Positions 25,071-33,671 of a stretch of 38,352 nt of DNA are shown here, piece by piece; positions within the stretch are counted from its first letter, which is position 1; every line of letters begins with the position of its first letter. Source of the DNA: Scybalocola_A sp900557175. Its GTDB lineage: Bacteria > Bacillota > Clostridia > Lachnospirales > Lachnospiraceae. Under the pieces are notes generated by a model that saw only the letters and a program-made list of their open reading frames with translations, ran no database searches and had not been told where the DNA came from. The position numbers and the translations under genes are program-made. Where the stretch lies: positions 1-38,352 of the forward strand of contig CALADH010000043.1 of assembly GCA_937890745.1 (NCBI GenBank). The letters are read 5' to 3'.

Positions 25071-26702
25071 CTATTCCATTTCCCGGACAGTTTTTCTTAT
25101 TTTCAGCACCATGGACGGGACAACAGAAAGTTCATCAACGCCCATCTCCAAAAAGCTTTTCGTAAGCGCCGTATCTGCGCCGAGCTCACCGCATATGCCC
25201 ACCCATTTTCCGGCAGCATGGGCATTGTCTGCCGTCATTTTAATCAGCTTTAAAATTGCTTTGTGATGTGCATTATAAAACGGCTCAAGCTTCTGATTCT
25301 GACGGTCTATAGCCAATGTATACTGAGTCAGGTCATTTGTGCCGATACTGAAAAAATCCACATAGGCTGCCAACTCGTCTGTAATAAGCGCTGCTGCCGG
25401 CGTCTCAATCATAATCCCCTCCTCGATGTCCTCTCTGTAAGGTGTCCCTGAAGCTGCAAGTTCCTTTTTCACCTCAGAGACAATGGCTTTAATCTGAACA
25501 ACTTCATCAACCGATGTAATCATCGGATACATGATTGAAATGTTGCCATAAGCTGCTGCCCGGAACAGCGCCCGAAGCTGCACTTTAAAAATCTCCGGCT
25601 GCGACAGGCATATACGAATGGCGCGATAACCTAAGGCAGGATTTTCCTCATATCCAATATTCAAATAATCTGCCTGTTTATCTGCACCGATATCCATTGT
25701 ACGAATAATGACTTTCTTTCCATCCATCATTTGAGCCGCCTGCTTATAAACCTCAAACTGTTCTTCCTCTGACGGCGGCTTACTTCTTCCGATATAGAGA
25801 AACTCACTTCTGAAAAGACCGACGCCGCCGGCATCGTTTAAAATCGCAGCATTAATATCACCGATATTTCCGGCATTGGCATAAATATCTATTTTCCTTC
25901 CGCCTCGCGTCACATTTTCAAAGCCCTTTAAATTTTCAAGGCGCTGACGGCCTGCCTGCTTTGTTTCAAGCTTTTTAATCGCCTGCTGTTTTATCGTATC
26001 CGACGGTTCAATCCATACTTTTCCCGAAAAACCGTCGACAACCGCCTCTGTACCATTCCCAAACATATCCAATTCAAGAGGCACACTGACAACCGCCGGA
26101 ATATTCATCATCCGGGCAAGAATAGCCGTGTGAGAATTTACAGAACCATGCACAGTAACAAAAGCCAGTATTTTATCTTGATCCATCCGCATCGTCTCAC
26201 TGGGCGATAAATCATCTGCGACAATAATGACCGGCTCTGTCCAGTTAAATCTGCTCTCAGTACCGCCGCAAAGGTTTCTTACAATGCGGCCGGTAATATC
26301 TCTCATATCCGCTGCTCTCGCCTTCATGTATTCATCGTCCATCCGCTCAAACATCTCTGCAAACATCTCGCCGGCATGATCCACCGCATATTCCGCATTA
26401 ACCATCTGAGTACAAATCGTATTTTCAATTGCCCGATTAAACTCCTCATCATCAAGTATCATCTGATGTGCCTTAAAAAGAGCCGCGTCATTGCTGCCCA
26501 CAGCCTTTACAGCCTTATCATGCAGTATTTGAAGCTGTTTTTTTGCCGCTGCCTTTGCCGATGCCACACGTTCAAGCTGAACTCGCGCATCCTTAATTTT
26601 AACAGGCGCAATTTTATATTTCTCTTTATTTAAAACAGCAATTTTTCCTACAGCAATCCCCGCACCGGCCGCCCGGCCTTCAAAAAACTCCACCTTACGC
26701 AC
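25071..26702 (-). CDS. ptsI: PTS enzyme I, phosphoenolpyruvate-protein phosphotransferase, GTG start
   Basis: Enzyme I takes phosphate from phosphoenolpyruvate and passes it to HPr, driving sugar uptake by the phosphotransferase system. The 543-residue protein has the phosphorylated His191 in VHGSVNSHTAILAR and the phosphoenolpyruvate-binding barrel with GVGLFRSEFLY. It also has IMIETPAA, FFSIGTNDLTQYTLAIDR and the catalytic Cys504 in GICGELGAD. It is somewhat shorter than the usual 570 to 575 residues, mainly at the C-terminal end. The start is GTG at 26702, close behind AAGGAAG. A second GTG three codons on is too far from that site. No ptsH adjoins it. It has its own promoter and a striking leader hairpin. 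Confidence 0.95.
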   Translation of the reverse strand: MRKVEFFEGRAAGAGIAVGKIAVLNKEKYKIAPVKIKDARVQLERVASAKAAAKKQLQILHDKAVKAVGSNDAALFKAHQMILDDEEFNRAIENTICTQMVNAEYAVDHAGEMFAEMFERMDDEYMKARAADMRDITGRIVRNLCGGTESRFNWTEPVIIVADDLSPSETMRMDQDKILAFVTVHGSVNSHTAILARMMNIPAVVSVPLELDMFGNGTEAVVDGFSGKVWIEPSDTIKQQAIKKLETKQAGRQRLENLKGFENVTRGGRKIDIYANAGNIGDINAAILNDAGGVGLFRSEFLYIGRSKPPSEEEQFEVYKQAAQMMDGKKVIIRTMDIGADKQADYLNIGYEENPALGYRAIRICLSQPEIFKVQLRALFRAAAYGNISIMYPMITSVDEVVQIKAIVSEVKKELAASGTPYREDIEEGIMIETPAAALITDELAAYVDFFSIGTNDLTQYTLAIDRQNQKLEPFYNAHHKAILKLIKMTADNAHAAGKWVGICGELGADTALTKSFLEMGVDELSVVPSMVLKIRKTVREME

Positions 26703-26727
26703 CTTCTTCCTTTATAAAATAAGTAAA

Positions 26728-26770
26728 GGCATGGATTGACTGTTTTCCTGTAAAACAGCCAATCCATGCC
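26728..26770 (-). terminator. Long terminator-like hairpin in the ptsI leader
   Basis: GGCATGGATTG plus eight more bases pairs with its complement over 19 bp, with one G-U pair and a loop of about five bases. The minus strand continues TTTACTTATTTTA, an interrupted T run, and the ptsI start is only 26 bases further. It lies downstream of the ptsI promoter, so it is inside the ptsI mRNA. It can also end transcripts coming from kdgK. Whether it attenuates ptsI is unknown. Confidence 0.7.
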
Positions 26771-26776
26771 CGCTAT

Positions 26777-26791
26777 CCGGTCACGCACCGG
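26777..26791 (-). other. Small hairpin at the start of the ptsI leader
   Basis: CCGGT and ACCGG enclose a five-base loop. It lies ten bases after the predicted ptsI transcript start and seven bases before the long hairpin at 26728-26770. Confidence 0.5.
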
Positions 26792-26807
26792 CACATTTCT
26801 GATTGTA

Positions 26808-26836
26808 AGTATAAAGCTTTTAACACCTGACGTCAA
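26808..26836 (-). promoter_or_regulatory. Promoter of ptsI
   Basis: TTGACG (26831-26836) and TATACT (26808-26813) are separated by 17 bases. It begins 20 bases after the kdgK stop. The predicted start near 26801 gives a leader of about 98 bases containing two hairpins. Confidence 0.8.
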
Positions 26837-26855
26837 TGAGGAGTTTTTATTGAAA

Positions 26856-27800
26856 TCAAGTATGTAAATGAATGAATGTTTCTAATTGCCTCCGCGTCGG
26901 CAGCCCTTCATTATCACCGGCACAAGTAAGCTGTAATGCACCGACAGCATTGCCCCACTGCACAGCCTGCCTTAGTGAAAGTCCCTCATCCAGTCCGCTT
27001 AAAACACCCGCGGCAAATCCGTCACCGGCTCCCACAGTATCAACAATCTTCTCTATTTTATATCCCGACACATAACCATGGTTGCTGCCATCATCATAAT
27101 AGGCTCCATTCGCACCAAGCTTTATAACAATTGCACGAACACCTCTGTTTAAATAAAATTCTGCCGCAGCCTCCGGTTCCAGGATACCTGTCAGCTGCAC
27201 TACCTCTTTAATTCCCGGCAAAAACAAATCGCTTTGAAATGCAATACTATGAATGGTTTCTCGCATATTTTGGGCATTCTGCCAAAGCATCGGACGAAGA
27301 TTTGGATCAAACGACAGGCGTATACCTCTATTTTTCGCTCGCCAGATCAGCGCAAACACAGCTTCCTTCGCACTTTCTGAAATCGCCGGTGTAATCCCTG
27401 TCATATGTACTGCATGATATCCTTCCAAATCCAACGCCATAATATCATCTGCATTTATCGTTGACGCTGCTGAATTCTTTCTAAAATAAAATATATCCGG
27501 ATCGCCTTCTGAAACCTTTGATTTAAGCATCATTCCTGTCGGCTTTTCTCCCGACAGCATAATCAACTCCGTTGATATCTTATTTTTTCTGAGCACATCA
27601 AGTACACGCCTGCCAAAAGGATCATCTCCAAGCTTTGTATAATAACCTACCTTTTGCCCAAGGCGAGCCATCCCGACGGCAACATTTAATTCTGCCCCCG
27701 CAACAGCAAAACTATAACTATTAATATCGCTCAGTTTGCCTTCTTCGCAGGCAATAAATAATCCCATAGGTTCTCCGACTAATAATGTTTTTTTATCCAT
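26856..27800 (-). CDS. kdgK: 2-keto-3-deoxygluconate kinase, PfkB family
   Basis: KdgK phosphorylates 2-keto-3-deoxygluconate to KDPG in uronate breakdown. I choose the ATG at 27800 (314 residues, MDKKTLLVGEPMG), which overlaps the eda stop by eight bases. The longer frame to 27833 runs further into eda. PfkB features are AGAELNVAVGMARLG near residues 35-50 and the C-terminal DTVGAGDGFAAG (254-265), with catalytic Asp260. It is the last gene of the uronate operon, just after eda. Other PfkB sugar kinases look similar, so the exact substrate rests mainly on the neighbouring uxuA, uxuB and eda. Confidence 0.9.
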   Translation of the reverse strand: MDKKTLLVGEPMGLFIACEEGKLSDINSYSFAVAGAELNVAVGMARLGQKVGYYTKLGDDPFGRRVLDVLRKNKISTELIMLSGEKPTGMMLKSKVSEGDPDIFYFRKNSAASTINADDIMALDLEGYHAVHMTGITPAISESAKEAVFALIWRAKNRGIRLSFDPNLRPMLWQNAQNMRETIHSIAFQSDLFLPGIKEVVQLTGILEPEAAAEFYLNRGVRAIVIKLGANGAYYDDGSNHGYVSGYKIEKIVDTVGAGDGFAAGVLSGLDEGLSLRQAVQWGNAVGALQLTCAGDNEGLPTRRQLETFIHLHT

Positions 27801-28455
27801 CACATTCTCTTTTCTTCCGGGCATCACATACACATATTACTGCATTTTTTGCACGCAGTGTAATTTCATCATACGCTTTACGCGCAATTAATTCTGATTC
27901 TGCTATCCAACTTCCACCACAGGCAATCACATTGTCTAGACTTAAGTAATCCCGGATATTATTTTCATTAATTCCTCCGGTTGGCATAAATTTAATCATT
28001 TTATATGGTGCAGAAAGCGCCTTCAGCATTTTTATGCCACCAGCTGCCTCTGCCGGAAAAAACTTGATGACCTTAATACCCGCTGCAAGCGCAAGCTGTA
28101 TTGTATAAGTATCCATGCAGCCCGGAATCACCGGAAAATTTTGTTTAATGCAATAATCCACGACCTCCCGACTATATCCAGGTGTCACAATAAATTTTGC
28201 ACCGGCTTTAATTGCCTCAGCTGCCTGAGCTGCTGTCAGCACTGTTCCTGCACCAACAAGCATCTCCGGATAAGCATTGGCAATTGCCCTGATTGATGCT
28301 GCAGCCGCATTTGTTCTGAAAGTAATCTCCACACAATAAATGCCACCATCTTTTAAAGCCTTGGCCAACGGCAGGGCACAAGAGACATCTTCCAAAACAA
28401 CAACCGGAACAACGCCTGCATTTTCTAAGTCTTTAAATATTACTTTATTTTCCAT
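27793..28455 (-). CDS. eda: KDPG/KHG aldolase
   Basis: Eda cleaves 2-keto-3-deoxy-6-phosphogluconate to pyruvate and glyceraldehyde-3-phosphate. The 220-residue class I aldolase has catalytic Glu43 in VEITFRT, Arg47, and the Schiff-base Lys131 in KFFPAEAAGG. The phosphate-binding PTGGI and the GGSW segment follow. I place the start at the ATG at 28455, four bases after the uxuB stop, because it matches the family N terminus MENKVIFKDLENAGVVPV. The ten-residue longer version overlaps uxuB. The family length is about 205 to 220. It overlaps kdgK by eight bases, so the pair is translationally coupled. Confidence 0.94.
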   Translation of the reverse strand: MENKVIFKDLENAGVVPVVVLEDVSCALPLAKALKDGGIYCVEITFRTNAAAASIRAIANAYPEMLVGAGTVLTAAQAAEAIKAGAKFIVTPGYSREVVDYCIKQNFPVIPGCMDTYTIQLALAAGIKVIKFFPAEAAGGIKMLKALSAPYKMIKFMPTGGINENNIRDYLSLDNVIACGGSWIAESELIARKAYDEITLRAKNAVICVCDARKKRECDG

Positions 28456-28459
28456 ATTC

Positions 28460-30088
28460 TCACATTTCTCCCACATACTTTTCAAGCGTTCTTCTCACCG
28501 CACCTTTACCTGCTGTCAATTCTGAAAAATATGCTGTGATTTTTTCTCCAAGTCCCGCTTCATAAAGATTCACTCCGAAAATATGTGTATTTGTCAACAC
28601 AGGTATAATTGCTTCCTTTAAATCAAAAAGCTCATTATTTCCAAGCTTTATATCTGAAACATATGTCTTTAATGTTCCATACAAAGGATCCGGACTGACT
28701 TCAAAGTCTTTGCCTTCATCGTCAATGCCCATCAAATATCTCAGCCACCCCGCAATCACAAGCGGTATCATCTGAAGATTTTTCATATTTTTATCTTCCT
28801 TAGCCATATACGCTTTAATCGTTTCCCCGAAACGAACGCCCATTTTTTGCGAAGTATCTGTTGCTATTCTCTGAGGCGTATCCGGCATAAAAGGATTTGG
28901 TATTCTTTCGTTAATAACCTCATCGATAAAAGCTTTCGGTTCTATAATCCCCGGATGAACAACAACCGGCAGGCCTTCCTCATAGCCGATTTTAAATACA
29001 AGTTTTTTAAGACAAGCATCATCCATCTCATCCGATATTTTTTTATAGCCTAACAAACATCCAAAAACGGCCAACGCTGTATGCAGTGGATTAAGACAAG
29101 TACATACTTTCATCTTTTCTGTTTTTTCGACTGCTTGTCTGTCTGCAAATATAACCCCGGCTTTTTCAAGTGGCGGACGGCCATTGGGAAAATTATCTTC
29201 AATGACAAGATACTGCGGCTTTTCCGCATTTACAAACGGTGCGATATATGTATTCTTAGATGTTACCTCCGGCGATATTTCTTCAACACCATCACACTGA
29301 AGCATTTCCATCACAGCATTATCCGGACGAGGCGTAATTTTATCAATCATTGTCCACGGAAAAGAAACCTTATCGGGGCTGCTGACATAAGCTTCAAAAG
29401 CCGGTTCGCAAAATCCCGCTGATGTCCATGCCCTTACAAACTGCAAAACAGCTTCAAAAAGCTTATCACCATTATGAGAACAATTATCCATACTTACCAT
29501 AGCAATCGGTTTCCCACCAGCTTTAAACCGCGCATACAATAGAGCCGTTACCTTTCCAATATAACTTTTCGGCCGCTTTGGACCGGTTTTAAAATCAGCA
29601 CTGACAATATCAGCAATATTGCCGTTGGCATCTGTAAGCTTATAGCCCTTTTCTGTAATTGTAAAAGATGCCAGTTGAAGTGTATCTGCACTAAAAATCT
29701 CTTTAAGCCGTACAAACTCATTTTCTTTACTGCAGTCTAATATCAAAGTTTCTGCCACACTGCCAATCACTGTTTTTTCAACGTTCCCATCAGCCTTTAA
29801 TGTCACCAGAATACTATAATCATCATGAGGTCTGCTTACGTTTTCTATAATTTCTTCATCGTATCCTTCTGCGGCAATCAACCCTGTTTCCATAATATTT
29901 TCATTTAAAAGCTTCTGAACAATATTTGCCTGAAAAGCTCTGAAAATATTACCATTGCCAAAATGAATCCATACCGGCGCTGCCTTTGTTTTTTCAATCA
30001 TTGCTTCCCGTGAATACTCCGGCAGGCTGTAACCCTTTAAAAGCCACTGCTGCCGACAGCTGACAATATCTTCATGATTTAATCTCAC
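28460..30088 (-). CDS. uxuB: D-fructuronate reductase (mannonate oxidoreductase)
   Basis: UxuB reduces fructuronate to mannonate with NADH. The 542-residue protein belongs to the mannitol dehydrogenase family. The N-terminal nucleotide-binding region contains WIHFGNGNIFRAFQANI, VSMDNCSHNGDKL lies mid-protein, and the C-terminal half has the TCLNPLHTALAVFG substrate region. It resembles the longer Firmicutes form rather than the roughly 486-residue E. coli one. The ATG at 30088 overlaps the end of uxuA by 17 bases. The related tagaturonate reductase UxaB is the main alternative. Adjacency to uxuA, whose substrate is mannonate, favours UxuB. Confidence 0.92.
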   Translation of the reverse strand: MRLNHEDIVSCRQQWLLKGYSLPEYSREAMIEKTKAAPVWIHFGNGNIFRAFQANIVQKLLNENIMETGLIAAEGYDEEIIENVSRPHDDYSILVTLKADGNVEKTVIGSVAETLILDCSKENEFVRLKEIFSADTLQLASFTITEKGYKLTDANGNIADIVSADFKTGPKRPKSYIGKVTALLYARFKAGGKPIAMVSMDNCSHNGDKLFEAVLQFVRAWTSAGFCEPAFEAYVSSPDKVSFPWTMIDKITPRPDNAVMEMLQCDGVEEISPEVTSKNTYIAPFVNAEKPQYLVIEDNFPNGRPPLEKAGVIFADRQAVEKTEKMKVCTCLNPLHTALAVFGCLLGYKKISDEMDDACLKKLVFKIGYEEGLPVVVHPGIIEPKAFIDEVINERIPNPFMPDTPQRIATDTSQKMGVRFGETIKAYMAKEDKNMKNLQMIPLVIAGWLRYLMGIDDEGKDFEVSPDPLYGTLKTYVSDIKLGNNELFDLKEAIIPVLTNTHIFGVNLYEAGLGEKITAYFSELTAGKGAVRRTLEKYVGEM

Positions 30089-31157
30089 TTACCCTCTCCC
30101 CTTTTTCAATTGCTTCCCAAAGTCCGTTTAAATAAGCTGCACCAAGTGCTCTGTCATATAATCCATAACCGGGCATCGCCTTTTCGCCCCAAATCATACG
30201 TCCATGATCTGGTCGTATCGGTCCATCAAATCCAATATCATAAAGTGCCTTCATAATTTCATACATATCAAATGTCCCATCCGAAGATAAATGTGCCGCT
30301 TCTTCAAAATCATCTGATGAATTAAATTTCAGATTTCTCACATGGGCAAAGTGGATTCTGCCCTTGAGCGCCCGAATCATCTCCGGCAGGTTATTTTCAA
30401 GATTTGTCCCATATGAACCGGAACAAAAGGTCACACCATTATGCGGATTATCTACAGCCTTCATAAGACGTAAGATATTTTCTTTATTTATAATAATCCT
30501 CGGAAGTCCGAAAACAGGCCATGCCGGATCATCCGGATGAATTGCCATGTGGATATCATATTTATTACATACAGGCATAATCCTTTCAAGGAAATATACA
30601 AGATTTTCAAAAAGCTTCTCACTATCAACGGACTTATATAATTCAAACGCTTCCCTGACATGCGCCATCCGTTCAGGTTCCCAGCCCGGCATTACAGCAC
30701 CGTTCATATCTCCCACAATTGTATCAAACATGCGCTCAGGCTTTAATGCATCTACAGCAGCCTGCGTATACGCAAGTACTGTCGAACCGTCAGCACGCAC
30801 CCTTGCGAGCTCTGTTCTCGTCCAGTCAAAAACCGGCATGAAATTATAGCAGACGAGATGAATATCTTCTTTCCCCAAATTTTCCAATGTCTCAATATAA
30901 TTTTGAATATATTGTTCCCGTTCAGGAAGTCCCGCCTTAATCGCCTCATGGACATTCACACTTTCAATGCCTGCGATTTTAAGTCCTGCCGCCTCGACTT
31001 CCATCTTAAGCTGATGAATTTTCTCCTGAGGCCACACATCTCCCGGTGCCGTATCATAAAGTGTTGTAATTACACCTTTCACGCCCGGTATCTGACGAAT
31101 TTGTTCTAAAGTCACAGTGTCATACGAGCTGCCGTACCATCTTAATGTCATCTGCAT
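30072..31157 (-). CDS. uxuA: Mannonate dehydratase
   Basis: UxuA dehydrates D-mannonate to 2-keto-3-deoxygluconate. The 361-residue TIM barrel begins MQMTLRWYGSSYDTVTLEQI and carries HPDDP (207-211), the CSGSYG cysteine at 245, HFAHVRN at 269-275 and RPDHGR at 315-320. These are the metal and active-site positions typical of UxuA. The ATG at 31157 has GGAGGTGGAGTG seven bases upstream; a second ATG two codons later is possible. It follows the permease gene by six bases and overlaps uxuB by 17. All expected residues are present. Confidence 0.96.
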   Translation of the reverse strand: MQMTLRWYGSSYDTVTLEQIRQIPGVKGVITTLYDTAPGDVWPQEKIHQLKMEVEAAGLKIAGIESVNVHEAIKAGLPEREQYIQNYIETLENLGKEDIHLVCYNFMPVFDWTRTELARVRADGSTVLAYTQAAVDALKPERMFDTIVGDMNGAVMPGWEPERMAHVREAFELYKSVDSEKLFENLVYFLERIMPVCNKYDIHMAIHPDDPAWPVFGLPRIIINKENILRLMKAVDNPHNGVTFCSGSYGTNLENNLPEMIRALKGRIHFAHVRNLKFNSSDDFEEAAHLSSDGTFDMYEIMKALYDIGFDGPIRPDHGRMIWGEKAMPGYGLYDRALGAAYLNGLWEAIEKGERVSEIKS

Positions 31158-31163
31158 AACTTA

Positions 31164-31838
31164 TCACTCCACCTCCGCTACAAGATGTTTTCCTAATCTC
31201 TTTTCAAGCTTTGTCTGTACCCATGTTAAAAATGTACTGAATACTAAATATACAAAGGCTGCTTCAATATATAAAATCAACGGCTTATACTGAATTGCCG
31301 AAATCTGCTTTGCTACCATAAAAATTTCCTGAACAGTGAGCACCGAAGTCAAAGATGTGTCCTTTAATAAACTTATAAAAGAATTACCTAAAGCCGGAAC
31401 AGCTGTTAATGCAGCCTGAGGAATAATCACATGAATCAATGTCTGAAATTTTGTCATTCCAAGGGCATACGGTGCCTCATGCTGTCCTTTGGGAATACCG
31501 GTTAGCGCGCCTCTGATAACCTCTGAATTATAGGCACCCTGACTAATTGTCAGTCCAATAATTGCCGATACAAACGGCGAAAACACAATACCGACACTTG
31601 GAAGTCCATAAAAAATAATGAATAACTGAACCAACAGCGGCGTTCCTCTAATAATCCATACATAAAACGCACAAAGAGCCGAAAGCAGTTTAAATCTTGA
31701 CATTCTGCCAAGAGCAACAAGCAAGGCTAAAAGAAGTCCAAGAAAAAAAGAAATAAGCATCATCGGAATCGAATATTTAAAACCTGCAATCACCATCGGC
31801 ATAAATGATTCCGCAACTAACTGTAGTGTTTCTCCCAT
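31164..31838 (-). CDS. ABC transporter permease, polar amino acid type
   Basis: The 224-residue inner-membrane protein belongs to the His/Glu/Gln/Arg permease family. It has about five hydrophobic spans, and the cytoplasmic coupling loop reads EVIRGALTGIPKGQHEAPYALGM. IRGTPLLVQLFIIFYG is the family signature near residues 63-78. Only one permease gene is present, so it would act as a homodimer with the ATPase at 36094 and the binding lipoprotein at 31932. It starts 93 bases after the lipoprotein gene, across a strong hairpin, with a GGAGG ribosome site. The usual substrates are amino acids such as cystine or glutamine. A uronate operon is an unusual home, so the true substrate is uncertain. 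Confidence 0.93.
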   Translation of the reverse strand: MGETLQLVAESFMPMVIAGFKYSIPMMLISFFLGLLLALLVALGRMSRFKLLSALCAFYVWIIRGTPLLVQLFIIFYGLPSVGIVFSPFVSAIIGLTISQGAYNSEVIRGALTGIPKGQHEAPYALGMTKFQTLIHVIIPQAALTAVPALGNSFISLLKDTSLTSVLTVQEIFMVAKQISAIQYKPLILYIEAAFVYLVFSTFLTWVQTKLEKRLGKHLVAEVE

Positions 31839-31861
31839 AAATGTCTTTACCTCCTGTCAGA

Positions 31862-31888
31862 CAGACGGCAGGCATTGCCTGCCGTCTG
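31862..31888 (-). other. 12-bp intercistronic hairpin between binding protein and permease genes
   Basis: CAGACGGCAGGC and GCCTGCCGTCTG form a perfect stem around a three-base loop. No T run follows, so it is more likely an mRNA 3' stabiliser that favours the binding-protein message than a terminator. Confidence 0.75.
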
Positions 31889-31931
31889 CCTCATTTTATC
31901 AATTTACATTTCTTCCCTGTCCACTAGACTC

Positions 31932-32825
31932 TTATTTATATAAAGTCACATTATCTGCAAAATCTTCACCAAAATATTTTACAGCAAGTTCTTTTGCTGT
32001 TCCCTCGGCAATAATTTCTTCAATGGCTTTATTAATTGCTTTACACAGTTCGTCGCTTCCCTTACGCATTAACACTGCAGACTGAGTTTCATAAGCATTT
32101 TCAGGTTCGTAATAAGCAGCAATTTTTACATCAGAATCCGGATTTGCCTTTAAATACGCGTTAATTGATGCAGCATCATTAATCGTACAATCTGCACGTC
32201 CCTGTTGAATTAAAAGCATTCCCTGTTCAAGTGAAGCTTCGACAAGCTCTGCGCCATAGCTTCTTGCAATATTTCCTGCACTGGATGACAATGAATTCGC
32301 TGATGTCTTCCCCTTTAAATCTTCAAACCCTTTAATTGCCTCATTATCCTTTTTAACAACAAGCCCTATCAGCTGTTCGCCATACGGCTCTGAAACCGTA
32401 TAAATCTCCTTTCTCTCCGGTGTCGGGGCACAGCCGCATATAACCACATCATATCTTTCTGCATCAAGTCCTGCCAAAACGCCATCCCAAGAATCTGCAA
32501 TATTATTGGCCATATCAAGCTCAACACCAAGCTTCTTTGCAATTTCACCGGCCATCGCAACTTCAAAGCCATCTAATTCACCGTTCTCATTATGGAAAAC
32601 ATACGGCTCCCAATTGCCCTCTGCGCCTACAACAAGCTTCCCTGCATCTAAAACTTTCTGCAAAGAATCATCAGCGCCCGAAGCATCTGTTTTTTGCTCT
32701 GACTGACCTTCCGTCTGCGGTTTTTGTGTTTCTTTTGTTTCCGGACTTCCCGAACATGCCGTCAAGGCAAATGCCATCATTGCTGCCACACATGCTACTA
32801 TAGATCTTTTAGCTATTTTTTTCAT
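31932..32825 (-). CDS. ABC transporter substrate-binding lipoprotein, amino-acid type
   Basis: The 297-residue protein has a lipoprotein signal with lipobox LTAC, so Cys24 should be lipid-anchored outside the membrane. A Gln/Glu/Lys/Thr-rich linker runs to about residue 52. The type 3 solute-binding domain follows, with LVVGAEGNWEPYVFHNENGE, CAPTPERKEIYTVSEPYGE and DCTINDAASINAYL. Arg138 and Asp217 sit where relatives bind the alpha-carboxylate and alpha-amino groups of amino acids. It starts four bases after the stop of the TIM-barrel gene. The partner permease follows and the ATPase lies six genes upstream in the same operon. The ligand could be an amino acid, an acidic sugar, or a conjugate of both. 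Confidence 0.93.
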   Translation of the reverse strand: MKKIAKRSIVACVAAMMAFALTACSGSPETKETQKPQTEGQSEQKTDASGADDSLQKVLDAGKLVVGAEGNWEPYVFHNENGELDGFEVAMAGEIAKKLGVELDMANNIADSWDGVLAGLDAERYDVVICGCAPTPERKEIYTVSEPYGEQLIGLVVKKDNEAIKGFEDLKGKTSANSLSSSAGNIARSYGAELVEASLEQGMLLIQQGRADCTINDAASINAYLKANPDSDVKIAAYYEPENAYETQSAVLMRKGSDELCKAINKAIEEIIAEGTAKELAVKYFGEDFADNVTLYK

Positions 32826-32828
32826 TGC

Positions 32829-33668
32829 TTAATCCTCCTCAATAAATCTTTCTAATACCCTCATATTTCTTATATCCGCCGCATAAGGATTTACAAAATA
32901 TTTTTCATCGGCAATTTCCTGCACCAAATACCCTTTAAAATTTCTTTCATTCAATATGCGAAGCTGCTTTTCCAACGGTGTACTTCCATCACCCCATATT
33001 TGATGCACATACGGATTACCGTCCAAAAAATGCATATGGATAATATGCTCACCAAACACATTAAACCAGTCCTCCAATGTTTCCCCCGCTGCACCTGTCG
33101 CAATCGAATCAATCATCATCTTTAAATTCGGGTGATTAACCGCTTCATACATTCTTTGAGCTGATTCAAGGCTATTGACAATATTTGTCTCATCGCGCTT
33201 CATAGATTCCATAACACATACGACATCATACTGCTGCGCCTTTTCGGCCATCCGTCGAAGTTGATGTACAGAACGTTTCCACATTTCTGATTTATCTTCA
33301 CCAACATATCCCCAACCAGAATTCACAACAATCCTGTCGGCACCAAGCTCTGAGGCAATTTCAATGCCATTTGAAAAATACTTAAAACTCTGCTCAAAAA
33401 TTTCCTTTTCCTGAGAGGAATACTGATATTGGTATGCACAGCTCGGTATTGTCACCGATACGACTTTAAGTCTATGTGCTCTCAATTTTTTCTTCAGCGG
33501 TCCACAAGCTTCATAACCGTCAGCATCCACATAAAAATGAGAGGCACCGCACCAAAGTTCAATATTTTTAAATCCGATTCTTTCCTGACAATCCAGAAAA
33601 TAATCTAAAGAAAAGCGCCTGTAATGTTGATTCATCGCAACAAGTTGTTCTCTTTTAATTGATGCCAT
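32829..33668 (-). CDS. Sugar phosphate isomerase/epimerase-like TIM barrel, metal site intact
   Basis: The 279-residue protein belongs to the xylose isomerase-like TIM barrel superfamily (AP endonuclease 2 fold). Four likely metal ligands are visible at family positions: Glu154 (VMESM), Asp187 (MMIDS), His213 (HMHFLDGN) and Glu251 (VQEIAD). This is a set expected for a divalent-metal isomerase or epimerase. No signal peptide is present. It starts three bases after a paralogous gene (33672-34514). The two share layout, including AGET..DW, DGN and the WGDG motif. Substrate is unknown; a keto sugar or uronate derivative entering the uxaC-uxuA-uxuB route is a reasonable inference. Confidence 0.88.
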   Translation of the reverse strand: MASIKREQLVAMNQHYRRFSLDYFLDCQERIGFKNIELWCGASHFYVDADGYEACGPLKKKLRAHRLKVVSVTIPSCAYQYQYSSQEKEIFEQSFKYFSNGIEIASELGADRIVVNSGWGYVGEDKSEMWKRSVHQLRRMAEKAQQYDVVCVMESMKRDETNIVNSLESAQRMYEAVNHPNLKMMIDSIATGAAGETLEDWFNVFGEHIIHMHFLDGNPYVHQIWGDGSTPLEKQLRILNERNFKGYLVQEIADEKYFVNPYAADIRNMRVLERFIEED

Positions 33669-33671
33669 TCA

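Noticed and set aside
26728..26770. BglG/LicT-type antiterminator site in the ptsI leader
   Set aside because: The arm contains GGATTG, but the rest does not match the known antiterminator sequence and no overlapping second terminator was found.
27801..27833. Earlier start for kdgK at 27833
   Set aside because: It would overlap eda by 41 bases, and the extra residues do not fit the family N terminus; ATG 27800 gives an eight-base coupling overlap.
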